Source: CAZSDU01 sp964605775
GTDB taxonomy: Bacteria; Bacteroidota; Bacteroidia; Bacteroidales; FEN-979
Length of the DNA stretch: 64,000 nucleotides
Direction: 5' to 3'
NCBI GenBank assembly: GCA_964605775.1
Contig: CAZSDU010000004.1
Location: forward strand, 62,001-126,000
Below the pieces are notes generated by a model that worked only from the letters and a program-made list of their open reading frames with translations, searched no databases and had not been told where the DNA came from. How positions within the stretch are numbered: position 1 is the stretch's first letter; every line of letters starts with the position of its first letter. A program made the translations under genes and the position numbers. This document shows, one piece after another, positions 36,143 to 45,072 of this stretch.

Positions 36143-37107
36143 ATCGCTTCCTCAATCAAACGGGTAATCAGCTCTGTAAAAGTCCATCCATGGGCGATGG
36201 CCATTTTAGGGACAATGCTTGCAGCTGAGAGTCCGGGAACGGTATTCACTTCGAGAAAATAAAAATCACTGCCCGTCCATATAAAATCGAATCTGACCAC
36301 GCCTTTGCAATTCAGGCGTTCATACAGATCCACGGAAATGGAACAACAGGTATCTGATGTCACTGTAGGAATATCGGCGGGAACGACTTCATCACACATG
36401 CCTTTTTTGTACTTGGCTTCATAATCGAAAAATTCTTTACGGGGAATGATTTCTGTTACCGGAAGTGCAATCACTTTCCCCCTGCTCCTCAGCACTCCGC
36501 AGGTCAGCTCCCTTCCCCGGATGAATTCTTCCACCAGAATCTCATCGTCCTCGTGGAATGCCCTTTTCAAAGCAGGTTCCAATTCTGATTTTAAACTGAC
36601 TTTCGACATACCAACACTGGAACCCCCATTGTTGGGTTTTACAAAAACTGGTAACGTCAGGGCACTCAAAACGTTCCTAGCTGCATCAAACTGTCCTTTA
36701 TGAAAATGCTGCGACCTGGCTGTTTTAAAACCATAAGACAGAACCAGTTGTTTGCAGAAATTTTTATTAAACGTAATGGACGAAGTGACAACATCAGAGG
36801 AAGTATAAGGAATTCCAAGTATATCGAAGTATCCCTGAAGTCTTCCGTTTTCACCAGGTGTACCATGAATCGCATTGAAGACCAAGTCAAAAGTGACTTT
36901 TTTTCTCCCGATCTGCAGACTGAAATCATTTTTATCCACTTGAAAGCGTTTATGTTCCACCGGATAGTACCAGTTCTTCCCACGGATAATAATCAGATAG
37001 GGACGAAATCTATCCCTATCCATATACAATTCAAGTTGTTTTCCGCTTTTCATTGAAATGGCATACTCTCCCGAGTCTCCGCCGGCAACAATAGCAATAT
37101 TCAGCAT
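36139..37107 (-). CDS. ddl: D-alanine--D-alanine ligase
   Basis: A 322-residue ATP-grasp ligase that makes the D-Ala-D-Ala dipeptide for peptidoglycan. NAIHGTPGENGRLQGYFDILGIPYTSS, the VKPNNGGSSVGMSKV loop and the FLEVNTVPGLSAASIVP C-terminal block are all present. The N-terminal segment VAGGDSGEYAIS varies from the usual GGxSxEH(x)VS: the E is kept and the H is replaced by Y. It is the first gene of a two-gene unit with rdgB and is divergent from the PASTA gene. Confidence 0.96.
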   Translation of the reverse strand: MLNIAIVAGGDSGEYAISMKSGKQLELYMDRDRFRPYLIIIRGKNWYYPVEHKRFQVDKNDFSLQIGRKKVTFDLVFNAIHGTPGENGRLQGYFDILGIPYTSSDVVTSSITFNKNFCKQLVLSYGFKTARSQHFHKGQFDAARNVLSALTLPVFVKPNNGGSSVGMSKVSLKSELEPALKRAFHEDDEILVEEFIRGRELTCGVLRSRGKVIALPVTEIIPRKEFFDYEAKYKKGMCDEVVPADIPTVTSDTCCSISVDLYERLNCKGVVRFDFIWTGSDFYFLEVNTVPGLSAASIVPKMAIAHGWTFTELITRLIEEAI

Positions 37108-37127
37108 ATCGGTCAGATTGGAAGGGA

Positions 37128-37135
37128 CAAAATTA
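37128..37135 (-). promoter_or_regulatory. Candidate -7 element of ddl-rdgB
   Basis: TAATTTTG on the minus strand, 20 bases before the ddl ATG. No -33 box at the right spacing. Confidence 0.35.
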
Positions 37136-37147
37136 ATTTTTTTTCCG

Positions 37148-37155
37148 TATGTTTG
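37148..37155 (+). promoter_or_regulatory. Candidate -7 element of the PASTA operon
   Basis: TATGTTTG matches TAnnTTTG and lies 61 bases before the ATG at 37217. The -33 box is not clear. It lies back-to-back with the ddl element. Confidence 0.35.
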
Positions 37156-37216
37156 CTACGTCAATACGCAAACACAATAATAATCACCTTCACAGGTTAT
37201 TTAGAAAAGCTTAGGG

Positions 37217-37807
37217 ATGGTTTTTTTTCGTTTTCTTTTTTCGAAAAAGTTTCTGCTTCATTTTCTGATCATGATCGGAATCACTGCCTTTCTGATCTGG
37301 ATCACCCTGATATCCTTATCCTGGTATACCAAGCATGATAAATACATCGTTGTCCCTGATTTCCGGACGATCTATATTCAGGATGTACTGACCAATGCTG
37401 ACAACAGGGATTTTAATTTCTATGTGATCGATTCGGTTTTTGATGCCCAGAAACCTTCAGGCACCATCCTGACACAGGATCCTTTCCCTGGCGCCAAAGT
37501 GAAAAAAAATCGCATGATTTACCTGACCATTGTTTCCTTTGTGCCCGAAAAAACAGTTATGCCCGACCTGAAATCACTGACCCTAAGACAGGCACAGTCC
37601 ATTCTTGAATCCTCTGGGTTATTATTGGGCAAACTCACTTATATTAAAGCTTTTGATGATGATGCCGTTCAACAGCAGTTTTTTCAGGGAAAAATTATCC
37701 CTCCGGGAACAAAACTCGATAAGGGGTCTGTGATTAACCTGACCGTAGGAATAGGGGCAAAAGCATTGCAGAGAGCTGATTCCGTGAGGATGGACAGTGT
37801 GGAATAG
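37217..37807 (+). CDS. Membrane-anchored PASTA-domain protein
   Basis: A 196-residue protein with one N-terminal membrane helix (about residues 15-35, LLHFLIMIGITAFLIWITLI), followed by about three PASTA repeats outside the membrane (start YIVVPDF; GTILTQDPFPGAKVKKN; VMPDLKSLTLRQAQSILESSGL; GTKLDKGSVINLTVG). PASTA repeats bind peptidoglycan fragments in kinases and penicillin-binding proteins. This protein has only the anchor and the repeats. It is divergent from ddl and heads a unit with a T9SS cargo gene, rluD and plsC, an order I recall as common in Bacteroidota. Confidence 0.85.
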   Translation: MVFFRFLFSKKFLLHFLIMIGITAFLIWITLISLSWYTKHDKYIVVPDFRTIYIQDVLTNADNRDFNFYVIDSVFDAQKPSGTILTQDPFPGAKVKKNRMIYLTIVSFVPEKTVMPDLKSLTLRQAQSILESSGLLLGKLTYIKAFDDDAVQQQFFQGKIIPPGTKLDKGSVINLTVGIGAKALQRADSVRMDSVE

Positions 37808-37839
37808 TTAGTGAAATAGTAAAATGGCAAAATAACGTC

Positions 37840-39819
37840 ATGGTAAAAAAGGGTTTAATTATTGGTTTTTTGTGGTTTGTTTTCTGTACTTCTGCTTTTT
37901 CACAGGAAATACTCAGGGGGTTACAGGTCAATCCTGTTGTAAGAGCGGCTTTTTTCAAATCAGCTGTGAGCAGATCCCATATCGGGACAGATACCATCCC
38001 CTTAAATATGCCGTTTTTCGATGATTTTTCCACGCCCGAAATTTTTCCATCACCCGACCGCTGGATTGACCGTTACACTTATCAGAATACTGACATCCCA
38101 GTATTTCCTGTCAACACAGGAGCCATTACCCTGGATGCCATCAATGATTCGGGAATGATTTATCCAGATGCCATACCCGGTCCAGCAACATTTATTGCCG
38201 ATTATCTGACTTCACGATATATCCGGCTGGATTCCGTTTTTTCTCCCTCCCCCAGAAAACTAAACCCTTCGGATTCCGTATTTCTCAGTTTTTACTATCA
38301 GCCACAGGGGCGTGGATTACCTCCAGAAACCAACGATTCCCTGATCCTACAGTTTCTTGTCCGGCCGGCATTTGACAGTATAACTCCCACAGATACCATT
38401 CCCTACCCTGAAACCTGGGAAACGGTCTGGGCCACTCCCGGGATGTCCCTCGACACTTTCTACCTGAAAAACAAGCATTACTTTCTTCAGGTAATGTTAC
38501 CCATCACAGATGGATCCAGGTATTTCCGGAAGAATTTCCAATTCCGGTTTTATAACCGGGTCAGTCTTGCCAGTTCAGCAGAACCCAGTTGGCAAAGCAA
38601 CTGCGACCAGTGGAACCTCGATAATATTTACCTCAATTACGAAAGATCCTTTACGGACACACTATATCCGGAAATCCGCTTTATTGAGCGGATACCGAGC
38701 CTGCTGTCATTTTATGAAGCCATGCCATATCCTCAGTATTGCGATGATCCAACCAATGAGATGGCCGACAGCCTGAGTATCCTGATCAGTAACCGTACCA
38801 ACGGAGAACGCAACTGCCGATATGGTTACACTTCATCCAATTACAACGGAAGCTTCCATAAAACATACAATGGGGGAAATTATGGCGTAAAACCCTTTTA
38901 TACCAACGGATATGTCACTTACCCCCCCTTTGCCCATCCGAATGTCAGCTTCCTCTTTCCGATCAGCCAGGCAGATACGGCATCCTTCCTGGTTGAGCAT
39001 CATATCCTCGATAATACTCCCGGTTCGATATTGGGAGATACGATGAGAAGAGTTCAGAAGTTTTATAACTATTATGCTTACGATGACGGGAGTGCCGATG
39101 CGGGATACGGTTTAACTCCGGCTGGTTCAATGCTGGCCTGTCGCTTCCATCTAAACAAATCCCCCGATACCCTGAGGGCTGTACAGATGTTCTTTAACCA
39201 CACCTTGTCTGGGAACAGCCAGCAACTCTTTTTCCTCTGTGTATGGAATGATAATATTGGAAAACCGGGCGACACCATCTATTCTGATCTTGTACTTCCG
39301 CTGTACGCTGACAGCCTGAACCAGTTCTTCACATATCATCTGACCCGGCCGGTTAGGGTGTCAGGGACTTTCTATATCGGATGGATACAAACTACCAACG
39401 ACAACCTGAACCTTGGATTTGACCGCTATAATGACAATCACCAGGAAAACTTTTACAATGTGACCGGACAGTGGAACAATAGCGCATATTCAGGTTCTCT
39501 GATGATCCGCCCGATTGTCGGGAAGCCCATCCCTGTGGGCATCACCGAAAAATCTGATAAAAAAATCAGCCTTGATATATATCCCAATCCTTGTTCAGGT
39601 AAAAAACTATATTTAAAAATTTCAGGAGATGGAGATCCGAAGCCTGAAATGGAGTTATACACTGTCAGCATTTCGAATCTGATGGGGCAAACAAGACTTC
39701 TGATCCCTTATACCCCGGAAATTGATGTCAGCTGTTTATCATCAGGTTTTTATTTTCTAAGATTATCAGACCAGTCAGGTATATTAAAGCATACCACAAA
39801 ATTAATCATCAGCCGTTAA
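37840..39819 (+). CDS. Secreted T9SS cargo protein, 659 residues
   Basis: A signal peptide (residues 1-21, ending TSAFSQ) and a T9SS type A domain at the end (LDIYPNPCSGKKLYLKI...CLSSGFYFLRLSDQSG...TTKLIISR) bracket a large region without a domain I can name. It contains a PFFDDFSTPEIFPSPDRW segment near the N-terminus that recurs in cell-surface proteins of this phylum, and many Asn/Tyr-rich strands typical of beta-propeller or lectin folds. It is embedded between the PASTA gene and rluD with gaps of 32 and 22 bases, so it is co-expressed with housekeeping genes, unusual for cargo. Confidence 0.82.
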   Translation: MVKKGLIIGFLWFVFCTSAFSQEILRGLQVNPVVRAAFFKSAVSRSHIGTDTIPLNMPFFDDFSTPEIFPSPDRWIDRYTYQNTDIPVFPVNTGAITLDAINDSGMIYPDAIPGPATFIADYLTSRYIRLDSVFSPSPRKLNPSDSVFLSFYYQPQGRGLPPETNDSLILQFLVRPAFDSITPTDTIPYPETWETVWATPGMSLDTFYLKNKHYFLQVMLPITDGSRYFRKNFQFRFYNRVSLASSAEPSWQSNCDQWNLDNIYLNYERSFTDTLYPEIRFIERIPSLLSFYEAMPYPQYCDDPTNEMADSLSILISNRTNGERNCRYGYTSSNYNGSFHKTYNGGNYGVKPFYTNGYVTYPPFAHPNVSFLFPISQADTASFLVEHHILDNTPGSILGDTMRRVQKFYNYYAYDDGSADAGYGLTPAGSMLACRFHLNKSPDTLRAVQMFFNHTLSGNSQQLFFLCVWNDNIGKPGDTIYSDLVLPLYADSLNQFFTYHLTRPVRVSGTFYIGWIQTTNDNLNLGFDRYNDNHQENFYNVTGQWNNSAYSGSLMIRPIVGKPIPVGITEKSDKKISLDIYPNPCSGKKLYLKISGDGDPKPEMELYTVSISNLMGQTRLLIPYTPEIDVSCLSSGFYFLRLSDQSGILKHTTKLIISR

Positions 39820-39841
39820 CCATTCAAGCATCCCAGGGAAA

Positions 39842-40885
39842 ATGCCAGAAATTCCGGAAATCGCCGAGGAAGCCCAAGAAATGTATGAGCATTTCCGCTT
39901 TAAGGTTGACCGGGGGCAACAAAGCCTGAGGATAGATAAATTTCTGATGGCCAGGATGGAGAATGCCTCCCGAACACGCATTCAGAATGCAGCCAAGGCA
40001 GGGAATATCATGGTTAACCAGAAAGTGGTCAAACCCAACTATAAAGTCAAGCCCCTTGATATCATCTCACTGGTACTTCCTCACCCGCCAAGGGATACGG
40101 AGATTTATCCTGAAAATATACCCATTCAGGTCGTTTTTGAAGATAAAGATATTCTGGTCGTGAATAAAGAAGCCGGGATGGTGGTTCATCCCGGCCATGG
40201 GAATTTCTCGGGCACATTACAGCATGCGGTTCTCTATCATCTCAGGCATCCTGCTCCGGATGCTAATCCTGATGCAAAACCCTATCTTGTCCACCGGATT
40301 GACAAAGACACCTCTGGAATTCTACTGATCGCAAAAAACGAGCTTGCCCAGTCCAGACTGGCAAAACAGTTCTTTGACCATACCATTAGCAGAAGATATG
40401 TGGCGCTTGTATGGGGAAATCTCAAAACGGATGAAGGAACGATAACCGGAAATATAGATCGCAATATCAGGAACCGCCTGGTGATGTCGGTTTATGAAGA
40501 CGAGGAAAAAGGCCGTCATGCCGTAACCCATTACCGGGTGCTGGAAAGATTTGGTTATGTTACGCTGGTAGAATGCCAGCTTGAGACGGGAAGAACTCAT
40601 CAGATCAGGGTCCACTTCAAGCATATCGGACATCCGTTGTTCAATGATGAAAGTTACGGAGGGTCAGAAATCTTAAAAGGGACTACATTTACAAAATATA
40701 AACAATTCGTTCAAAACTGCTTTAAACTCATGCCCAGGCAAGCGCTTCATGCAAAATCACTGGGTTTTATCCATCCTTCCAGCCGGGAGTATCTTGAGTT
40801 CGATTCGGAATATCCTGCCGACTTAGCCCTCCTTATCCAGAAATGGAAGCATTACAGTGTCCATCAATCGACAGAAGAGCAATAG
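39842..40885 (+). CDS. RluD-type 23S rRNA pseudouridine synthase
   Basis: A 347-residue RluA-family pseudouridine synthase. An S4 RNA-binding domain (about residues 22-85, LRIDKFLMARMENASRTRIQNAAKAG) precedes the catalytic domain with the motif VHRIDKDTSGILLI, in which the Asp is the nucleophile, followed by KTDEGTITGNIDRN and LETGRTHQIRVHF. RluD modifies helix 69 of 23S rRNA, while the exact site here is inferred from the S4-plus-RluA layout. It lies 11 bases before plsC. Confidence 0.92.
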   Translation: MPEIPEIAEEAQEMYEHFRFKVDRGQQSLRIDKFLMARMENASRTRIQNAAKAGNIMVNQKVVKPNYKVKPLDIISLVLPHPPRDTEIYPENIPIQVVFEDKDILVVNKEAGMVVHPGHGNFSGTLQHAVLYHLRHPAPDANPDAKPYLVHRIDKDTSGILLIAKNELAQSRLAKQFFDHTISRRYVALVWGNLKTDEGTITGNIDRNIRNRLVMSVYEDEEKGRHAVTHYRVLERFGYVTLVECQLETGRTHQIRVHFKHIGHPLFNDESYGGSEILKGTTFTKYKQFVQNCFKLMPRQALHAKSLGFIHPSSREYLEFDSEYPADLALLIQKWKHYSVHQSTEEQ

Positions 40886-40896
40886 CCCACTGACCC

Positions 40897-41640
40897 ATGA
40901 GAGATCTGATCCGTTATCCGGCTTCCATGTTTTTTTGGTTTGAATTATTTTTCATCTCTGCCATCCTGTTTCCATTTTCCTTTGTTATTTACCTTCTCAC
41001 TTTCCTCTTTGATAAACGTTTGTTCATCATGCATAAGTATTCCTGCATATGGTCGTTCATCGTACTTACCATTAATCCCTTATGGAGAATCAGGGTTTAC
41101 GGGAGAAAAAAAATCAATCTGGATGAAACCTATGTTATGGTTTCCAATCATCAAAGCGGTGCAGATATTATTGTTCTTTTCCTGCTATGGAAACATTTTA
41201 AATGGGTAGCAAAAAAATCCCTGTTCCTGTATCCTTTTATTGGTTGGAATATGTGGTTGAACCGTTATATTGCATTGGAAAGGGGGAAGGGGAGCAGCAT
41301 GCGGAAAATGATGGCCGTTGCAGCCAGAACCCTGAAAGACAAAAATTCAGTCATGATATTTCCTGAAGGGACCCGTTCTCCGGATGGCAAGATACAGCCA
41401 TTTAAAACAGGGGCATTCCATCTTGCTTTAGAAAATCGGCGTCCCATTCTTCCCATTGCCATCAGCGGCACTTCCAAAGCCATTCCCAAAGGAGGTCTTC
41501 TCATTGATAAGAATTTCGATATCCGCGCTACCGTTCTTGATCCTTTACCCTATGAATCATTCCGGCATCTTGATGCAAAAGCTGTTGCCCATCTGGTTCA
41601 AGGGGTGATAGAAGAGGAAATCAATAAAAATGACAAGTGA
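40897..41640 (+). CDS. plsC: 1-acyl-sn-glycerol-3-phosphate acyltransferase
   Basis: A 247-residue membrane-bound acyltransferase that makes phosphatidic acid. An N-terminal hydrophobic helix (about residues 10-40) precedes the catalytic HX4D block NHQSGADI, a WVAKKSLFLYPFIGW segment and the FPEGTRSP block that binds the glycerol phosphate. Last gene of the unit that begins at the PASTA gene, convergent with the FkbM methyltransferase gene. Confidence 0.92.
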   Translation: MRDLIRYPASMFFWFELFFISAILFPFSFVIYLLTFLFDKRLFIMHKYSCIWSFIVLTINPLWRIRVYGRKKINLDETYVMVSNHQSGADIIVLFLLWKHFKWVAKKSLFLYPFIGWNMWLNRYIALERGKGSSMRKMMAVAARTLKDKNSVMIFPEGTRSPDGKIQPFKTGAFHLALENRRPILPIAISGTSKAIPKGGLLIDKNFDIRATVLDPLPYESFRHLDAKAVAHLVQGVIEEEINKNDK

Positions 41641-41655
41641 CCAAGAAAAATCCTA

Positions 41656-42378
41656 TCAGGGATGTGCTACAAAATAATATTCTTTTCCGTTTTCGAAAAG
41701 TTGCAATAAATCCTTTTCGGAAAGTGGCTGATCCTGTGTTAAAAATCCTTTCAGGGTAGAAATGTTCAAACCGCATTCCGTTTTCAGGAACTGATAAAGG
41801 TCCCCCGGTCTGGAACCATAAAAGTCGGCTGCTCCGATTCCGAATTCGAAGATGATGACCGGCCGGCTCCTGCGTATCGTTTTTATGCCTCCTTTCATAA
41901 CCTGAAATTCAGCCCCCTCTACATCTATTTTGATAAGGTCAATCATCATGTCCTCAGGGATAAGGTTGTCAAGGAGTTCCGTTTTAACGGTAATCTGATT
42001 GATTTCAACCTGTTTGCCGTCGTATTCGCGTTTTTTAATTCCACTATAAGCCGGGGCATTCAGAACATGCTGAAATGTTGTACTACCCTTTTTATCATAT
42101 AATGCCAGTTCAGAAATAGTCACCCTTGAATTATTCTGATACTTCGATCTGAGTGCTTGAAAAAGCTCCGGGATGGGTTCAAACCCGAAAATATTTCCTT
42201 TAGTTGCCCACTTTAACATCAGGTCAAGGATCTCCCCCTTATGGCAACCGATATCGATACAATGAGAAGTTGTGTTTAGTGTTGCTTTAAGAATAGCACG
42301 GGTATAAGCATCATAATGCTGATTTCTTGTCAGCGAAATGTTAAAAAACACAAGTATTTTCTTGATCAGTTCTTTCAT
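41656..42378 (-). CDS. FkbM-family methyltransferase
   Basis: A 240-residue SAM-dependent methyltransferase of the FkbM family, which O-methylates sugars or polyketides and is frequent in polysaccharide loci. The SAM block CIDIGCHKGEILDLML, the IDLIKIDVEGAEFQVMKGG motif that names the family and the FEFGIGA segment are present. The substrate is unknown. A role on surface glycans is plausible because a polysaccharide cluster starts a few kilobases downstream, but it is not part of that cluster. Single-gene unit, divergent from efp. Confidence 0.9.
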   Translation of the reverse strand: MKELIKKILVFFNISLTRNQHYDAYTRAILKATLNTTSHCIDIGCHKGEILDLMLKWATKGNIFGFEPIPELFQALRSKYQNNSRVTISELALYDKKGSTTFQHVLNAPAYSGIKKREYDGKQVEINQITVKTELLDNLIPEDMMIDLIKIDVEGAEFQVMKGGIKTIRRSRPVIIFEFGIGAADFYGSRPGDLYQFLKTECGLNISTLKGFLTQDQPLSEKDLLQLFENGKEYYFVAHP

Positions 42379-42448
42379 CAGTCGGTTCTTGCCATCGAAG
42401 TTTTGATTAACAGGGCAAAAATAAGACTTTTAATTCAGGAATTTTAAC

Positions 42449-42456
42449 TAATTTTG
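42449..42456 (+). promoter_or_regulatory. -7 element of efp
   Basis: TAATTTTG matches TAnnTTTG and lies 33 bases before the efp ATG at 42490. A T-rich stretch at 42428-42431 may be a weak -33 box. Confidence 0.5.
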
Positions 42457-42489
42457 CAAGCCTTTTATTCAACAAGCATTAATCCATCT

Positions 42490-43056
42490 ATGGCAACAAC
42501 TGCAGACATCCGTAACGGGCTGGTTATTGATTTCAACAATGACCTGTATACCATTGTAGAGTTTCAACACGTCAAACCCGGCAAAGGCCCGGCCTTTATC
42601 CGGACCAAACTGAAAAGCCTGAAAACCGGAAGGGTTATTGCCAACACTTTTGATTCGGGTGTCAGAATTGATGTTGCCCGCGTTGAACGCCGTAAATACC
42701 AATATCTTTTTAAGGATGATTCCGGTTATCATTTCATGCATACGGAGACCTTTGAACAGGTATTCATTCAGTCAGAACTGATTGATACCCCTCAATTCCT
42801 AAAAGAAGGCCAGGAAGTTGAAATTTTGTTTCATGCCGATACAGAAACTGCTCTGACCTGTGAGTTACCTACCTATGTCACTTTAAAAGTCACTTATACC
42901 GAACCCGGTCTCCGGGGTAATACGGCGACCAATACCCTTAAGGATGCCACCGTAGAAACAGGTGCTACCGTAAAAGTTCCCTTGTTCATTGATACCGGAG
43001 AAACCATAAAAGTGGATACCAGAACAGGTGTTTATTCAGAACGCGTTAAAGTATAA
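42490..43056 (+). CDS. efp: Elongation factor P
   Basis: A 188-residue factor that relieves ribosome stalling at polyproline. Three-domain length, the KPGKGPAFIRTKL loop with the conserved lysine that is modified in other bacteria, and the C-terminal TRTGVYSERVKV are diagnostic. The start is ATG 42490 (ATTADIRNGL): the longer frame from 42454 is upstream of the normal N-terminus. It is followed 3 bases later by an LpxD-like gene, a pair conserved in Bacteroidota as far as I recall. Confidence 0.96.
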   Translation: MATTADIRNGLVIDFNNDLYTIVEFQHVKPGKGPAFIRTKLKSLKTGRVIANTFDSGVRIDVARVERRKYQYLFKDDSGYHFMHTETFEQVFIQSELIDTPQFLKEGQEVEILFHADTETALTCELPTYVTLKVTYTEPGLRGNTATNTLKDATVETGATVKVPLFIDTGETIKVDTRTGVYSERVKV

Positions 43057-43059
43057 TAC

Positions 43060-44004
43060 ATGAAATTTCCTGCACCCTTAAAATTATCCGAAATTGCCGC
43101 CCTGGTCCACGCAAAAATGGATGGTGATCCTGATTTCCCGGTAACCGGAATCAATGAAATTCATATGGTTGAACCCGGCGACCTGACCTTTGTTGACCAT
43201 CCCAAGTACTATGTCAAAGCGCTGAAATCTAAAGCAACGACTATACTGATCAATAAAGATGTACCCTGTCCGGAGGGGAAAGCCCTACTTATCCATGATA
43301 AACCTTTTGATGCCTATGTAAACCTGGTGGTTCATTTCCGGCCTTTTGAAAAAGCTTATTCCATGATCAGCCCCAGTGCTGAAATCGGTGAAGGTACAGT
43401 GATTCAACCCGGCGCCTTCATCGGAAATCATGTGAAGATCGGGAAGAATTGTATCATTCATGCCAATGCCAGCATTTATGATCACTCGACTATCGGTGAT
43501 GAGGTGATCATTCATTCGGCTGCTGTCATCGGTTCAGACGCCTATTATTTCCAGCGACGACCTGAAGGATGGAAAAAACTGGAATCCTGTGGCAGAGCTA
43601 TCCTTGGAGACAGGGTTGAAGTGGGCGCTTTTACAGCGATTGACAAAGGTGTATCCGGGGATACCATTGTCGGCAGTGGAACCAAATTCGACAACCATGT
43701 TCAGGTCGGGCATGATACCTATATCGGCCGTAATTGCCTCATTGGCGCTCATTCGGCCATTGCCGGAGTCACCCGCATTGAGGACGATGTTCTAATCTGG
43801 GCCAACGTACTGATCAATAAAGATCTTGTGATCGGAAAGAAAGCAGTAATCCTGGCCTATTCAGGTGTGGACAAATCCCTGGATGGCGGAAAAACCTATT
43901 TTGGCAGTCCCGCGATAGAATCCAGATTAAAATGGAGGGAAATCGCGGCACTGAGACAATTGCCGGATTTCATGAGGAAGAACAGGGATCAAGGCATACG
44001 GTAA
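43060..44004 (+). CDS. LpxD-like left-handed-beta-helix acyltransferase paralogue
   Basis: A 314-residue hexapeptide-repeat protein: residues about 110-270 are repeated I-G-x-x-x-x triads (AEIGEGTVIQPGAFIGNHVKIG), which build a left-handed beta helix. The N-terminal LpxD-type uridine-binding domain (LSEIAALVHAKMDGDP) and the catalytic-histidine segment FDNHVQVGHDTYIG are present, so acyltransferase chemistry is likely in lipid A or surface-glycan synthesis. The region after IHSAAVIGS reads DAYYFQRR instead of the canonical GFGF, so it may not be the main lipid A LpxD. It starts 3 bases after efp and its end overlaps the convergent KAS III gene by 16 bases. Confidence 0.8.
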   Translation: MKFPAPLKLSEIAALVHAKMDGDPDFPVTGINEIHMVEPGDLTFVDHPKYYVKALKSKATTILINKDVPCPEGKALLIHDKPFDAYVNLVVHFRPFEKAYSMISPSAEIGEGTVIQPGAFIGNHVKIGKNCIIHANASIYDHSTIGDEVIIHSAAVIGSDAYYFQRRPEGWKKLESCGRAILGDRVEVGAFTAIDKGVSGDTIVGSGTKFDNHVQVGHDTYIGRNCLIGAHSAIAGVTRIEDDVLIWANVLINKDLVIGKKAVILAYSGVDKSLDGGKTYFGSPAIESRLKWREIAALRQLPDFMRKNRDQGIR

Positions 44005-45071
44005 ACCATCACATTAACATTCATCCCTGCCCCAACAGAAGCAAAAACAAAGTAATCCCCTGCTAAGAAGGAGTGCCCTGGCAATTTACCTTTCACAATC
44101 AGATCGTAAAGGATAGGAATAGTCGCCACAGAATTATTTCCCAACTTGGAAATGGTCATGGGCATGATATTTTCAGGAAGCACTTCAATCCCATAAAGTT
44201 TGAATATCCTCGATAGAATCGCTTCATCCATTTTGGCGTTGGCTTGATGGATCAGTATCTTATTAATCCCGGTAACCGGAATACCTGCTTTGTCAATGCA
44301 GTCCTTTACCGCCTGGGGAACCGTATTCAGGGCATATTCATATAATTTACGCCCGTTCATCTTCAGAAAAATATCCCTGGTCCCAAAATCAGGATTATAA
44401 GATACTTCCATCCTGAGCAAATGAGCATGTTGAAAGGTATCCGAACGGGTAATATGACCTAATATTCCCAGGGGAATTTCGCTTTCGACGGCCTCAAGGA
44501 TGACTGCTCCAGCTCCGTCGGAGTACAGCATACTGTCAATGTCATGAGGGTCAGAAACCCTGGACAAAGTTTCTGCACCGATTACCATGGCTCTTTTTGC
44601 ATCCCCTGATTTCAGGAAATAGTTGGCCTGGATAACACCCTGCAACCAGCCAGGGCACCCAAAAGGAAGATCATACGCTACAGTATAGGGATTGGCAATA
44701 CCCAATCTGAACTTGATCCTGGATGCCAGACTCGGAACGAGATCCGATTTAGGGTTCTCTTTCCTGACATCTCCAAAATTATGCGCAACAATAATATAAT
44801 CCAGACTTTCAGGATCTATCCCGGAAGACTGAAGGGCATCCCTGGCGGCAAAAAAACCAATGTCGGAAGCCACATATTCATCATCCACATATCTTCTTTC
44901 CTCGATATCGGTGATCTGCCTGAACTTCTCCACAATTTCTTCATTTGCTTTATTGATCTTCTCCCCTGCGGCATTGAAAAAATCACGGGATAAAAAATGT
45001 TCATTTTTTATTATCTTATCCGGAATATATTTTCCGGATCCGGTGATGACGGTATAAAAAGAATTTTTCAT
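43989..45071 (-). CDS. 3-oxoacyl-ACP synthase III (KAS III)-like protein
   Basis: A 360-residue thiolase-fold enzyme. The catalytic triad is readable: Cys in DLPFGCPGWLQG, His in LIHQANAKMDEA and Asn in GNNSVATIPILYD. KAS III enzymes start fatty-acid chains by condensing acetyl-CoA with malonyl-ACP, but variants act in special pathways. The Cys block (CPGW) differs from the standard CSGF. It follows the O-antigen-ligase-like gene with only 1 base between TGA and ATG, so it is part of that operon. An in-frame ATG at 45092 would overlap the previous gene. The substrate is unknown. Confidence 0.88.
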   Translation of the reverse strand: MKNSFYTVITGSGKYIPDKIIKNEHFLSRDFFNAAGEKINKANEEIVEKFRQITDIEERRYVDDEYVASDIGFFAARDALQSSGIDPESLDYIIVAHNFGDVRKENPKSDLVPSLASRIKFRLGIANPYTVAYDLPFGCPGWLQGVIQANYFLKSGDAKRAMVIGAETLSRVSDPHDIDSMLYSDGAGAVILEAVESEIPLGILGHITRSDTFQHAHLLRMEVSYNPDFGTRDIFLKMNGRKLYEYALNTVPQAVKDCIDKAGIPVTGINKILIHQANAKMDEAILSRIFKLYGIEVLPENIMPMTISKLGNNSVATIPILYDLIVKGKLPGHSFLAGDYFVFASVGAGMNVNVMVYRMP

Positions 45072-45072
45072 C

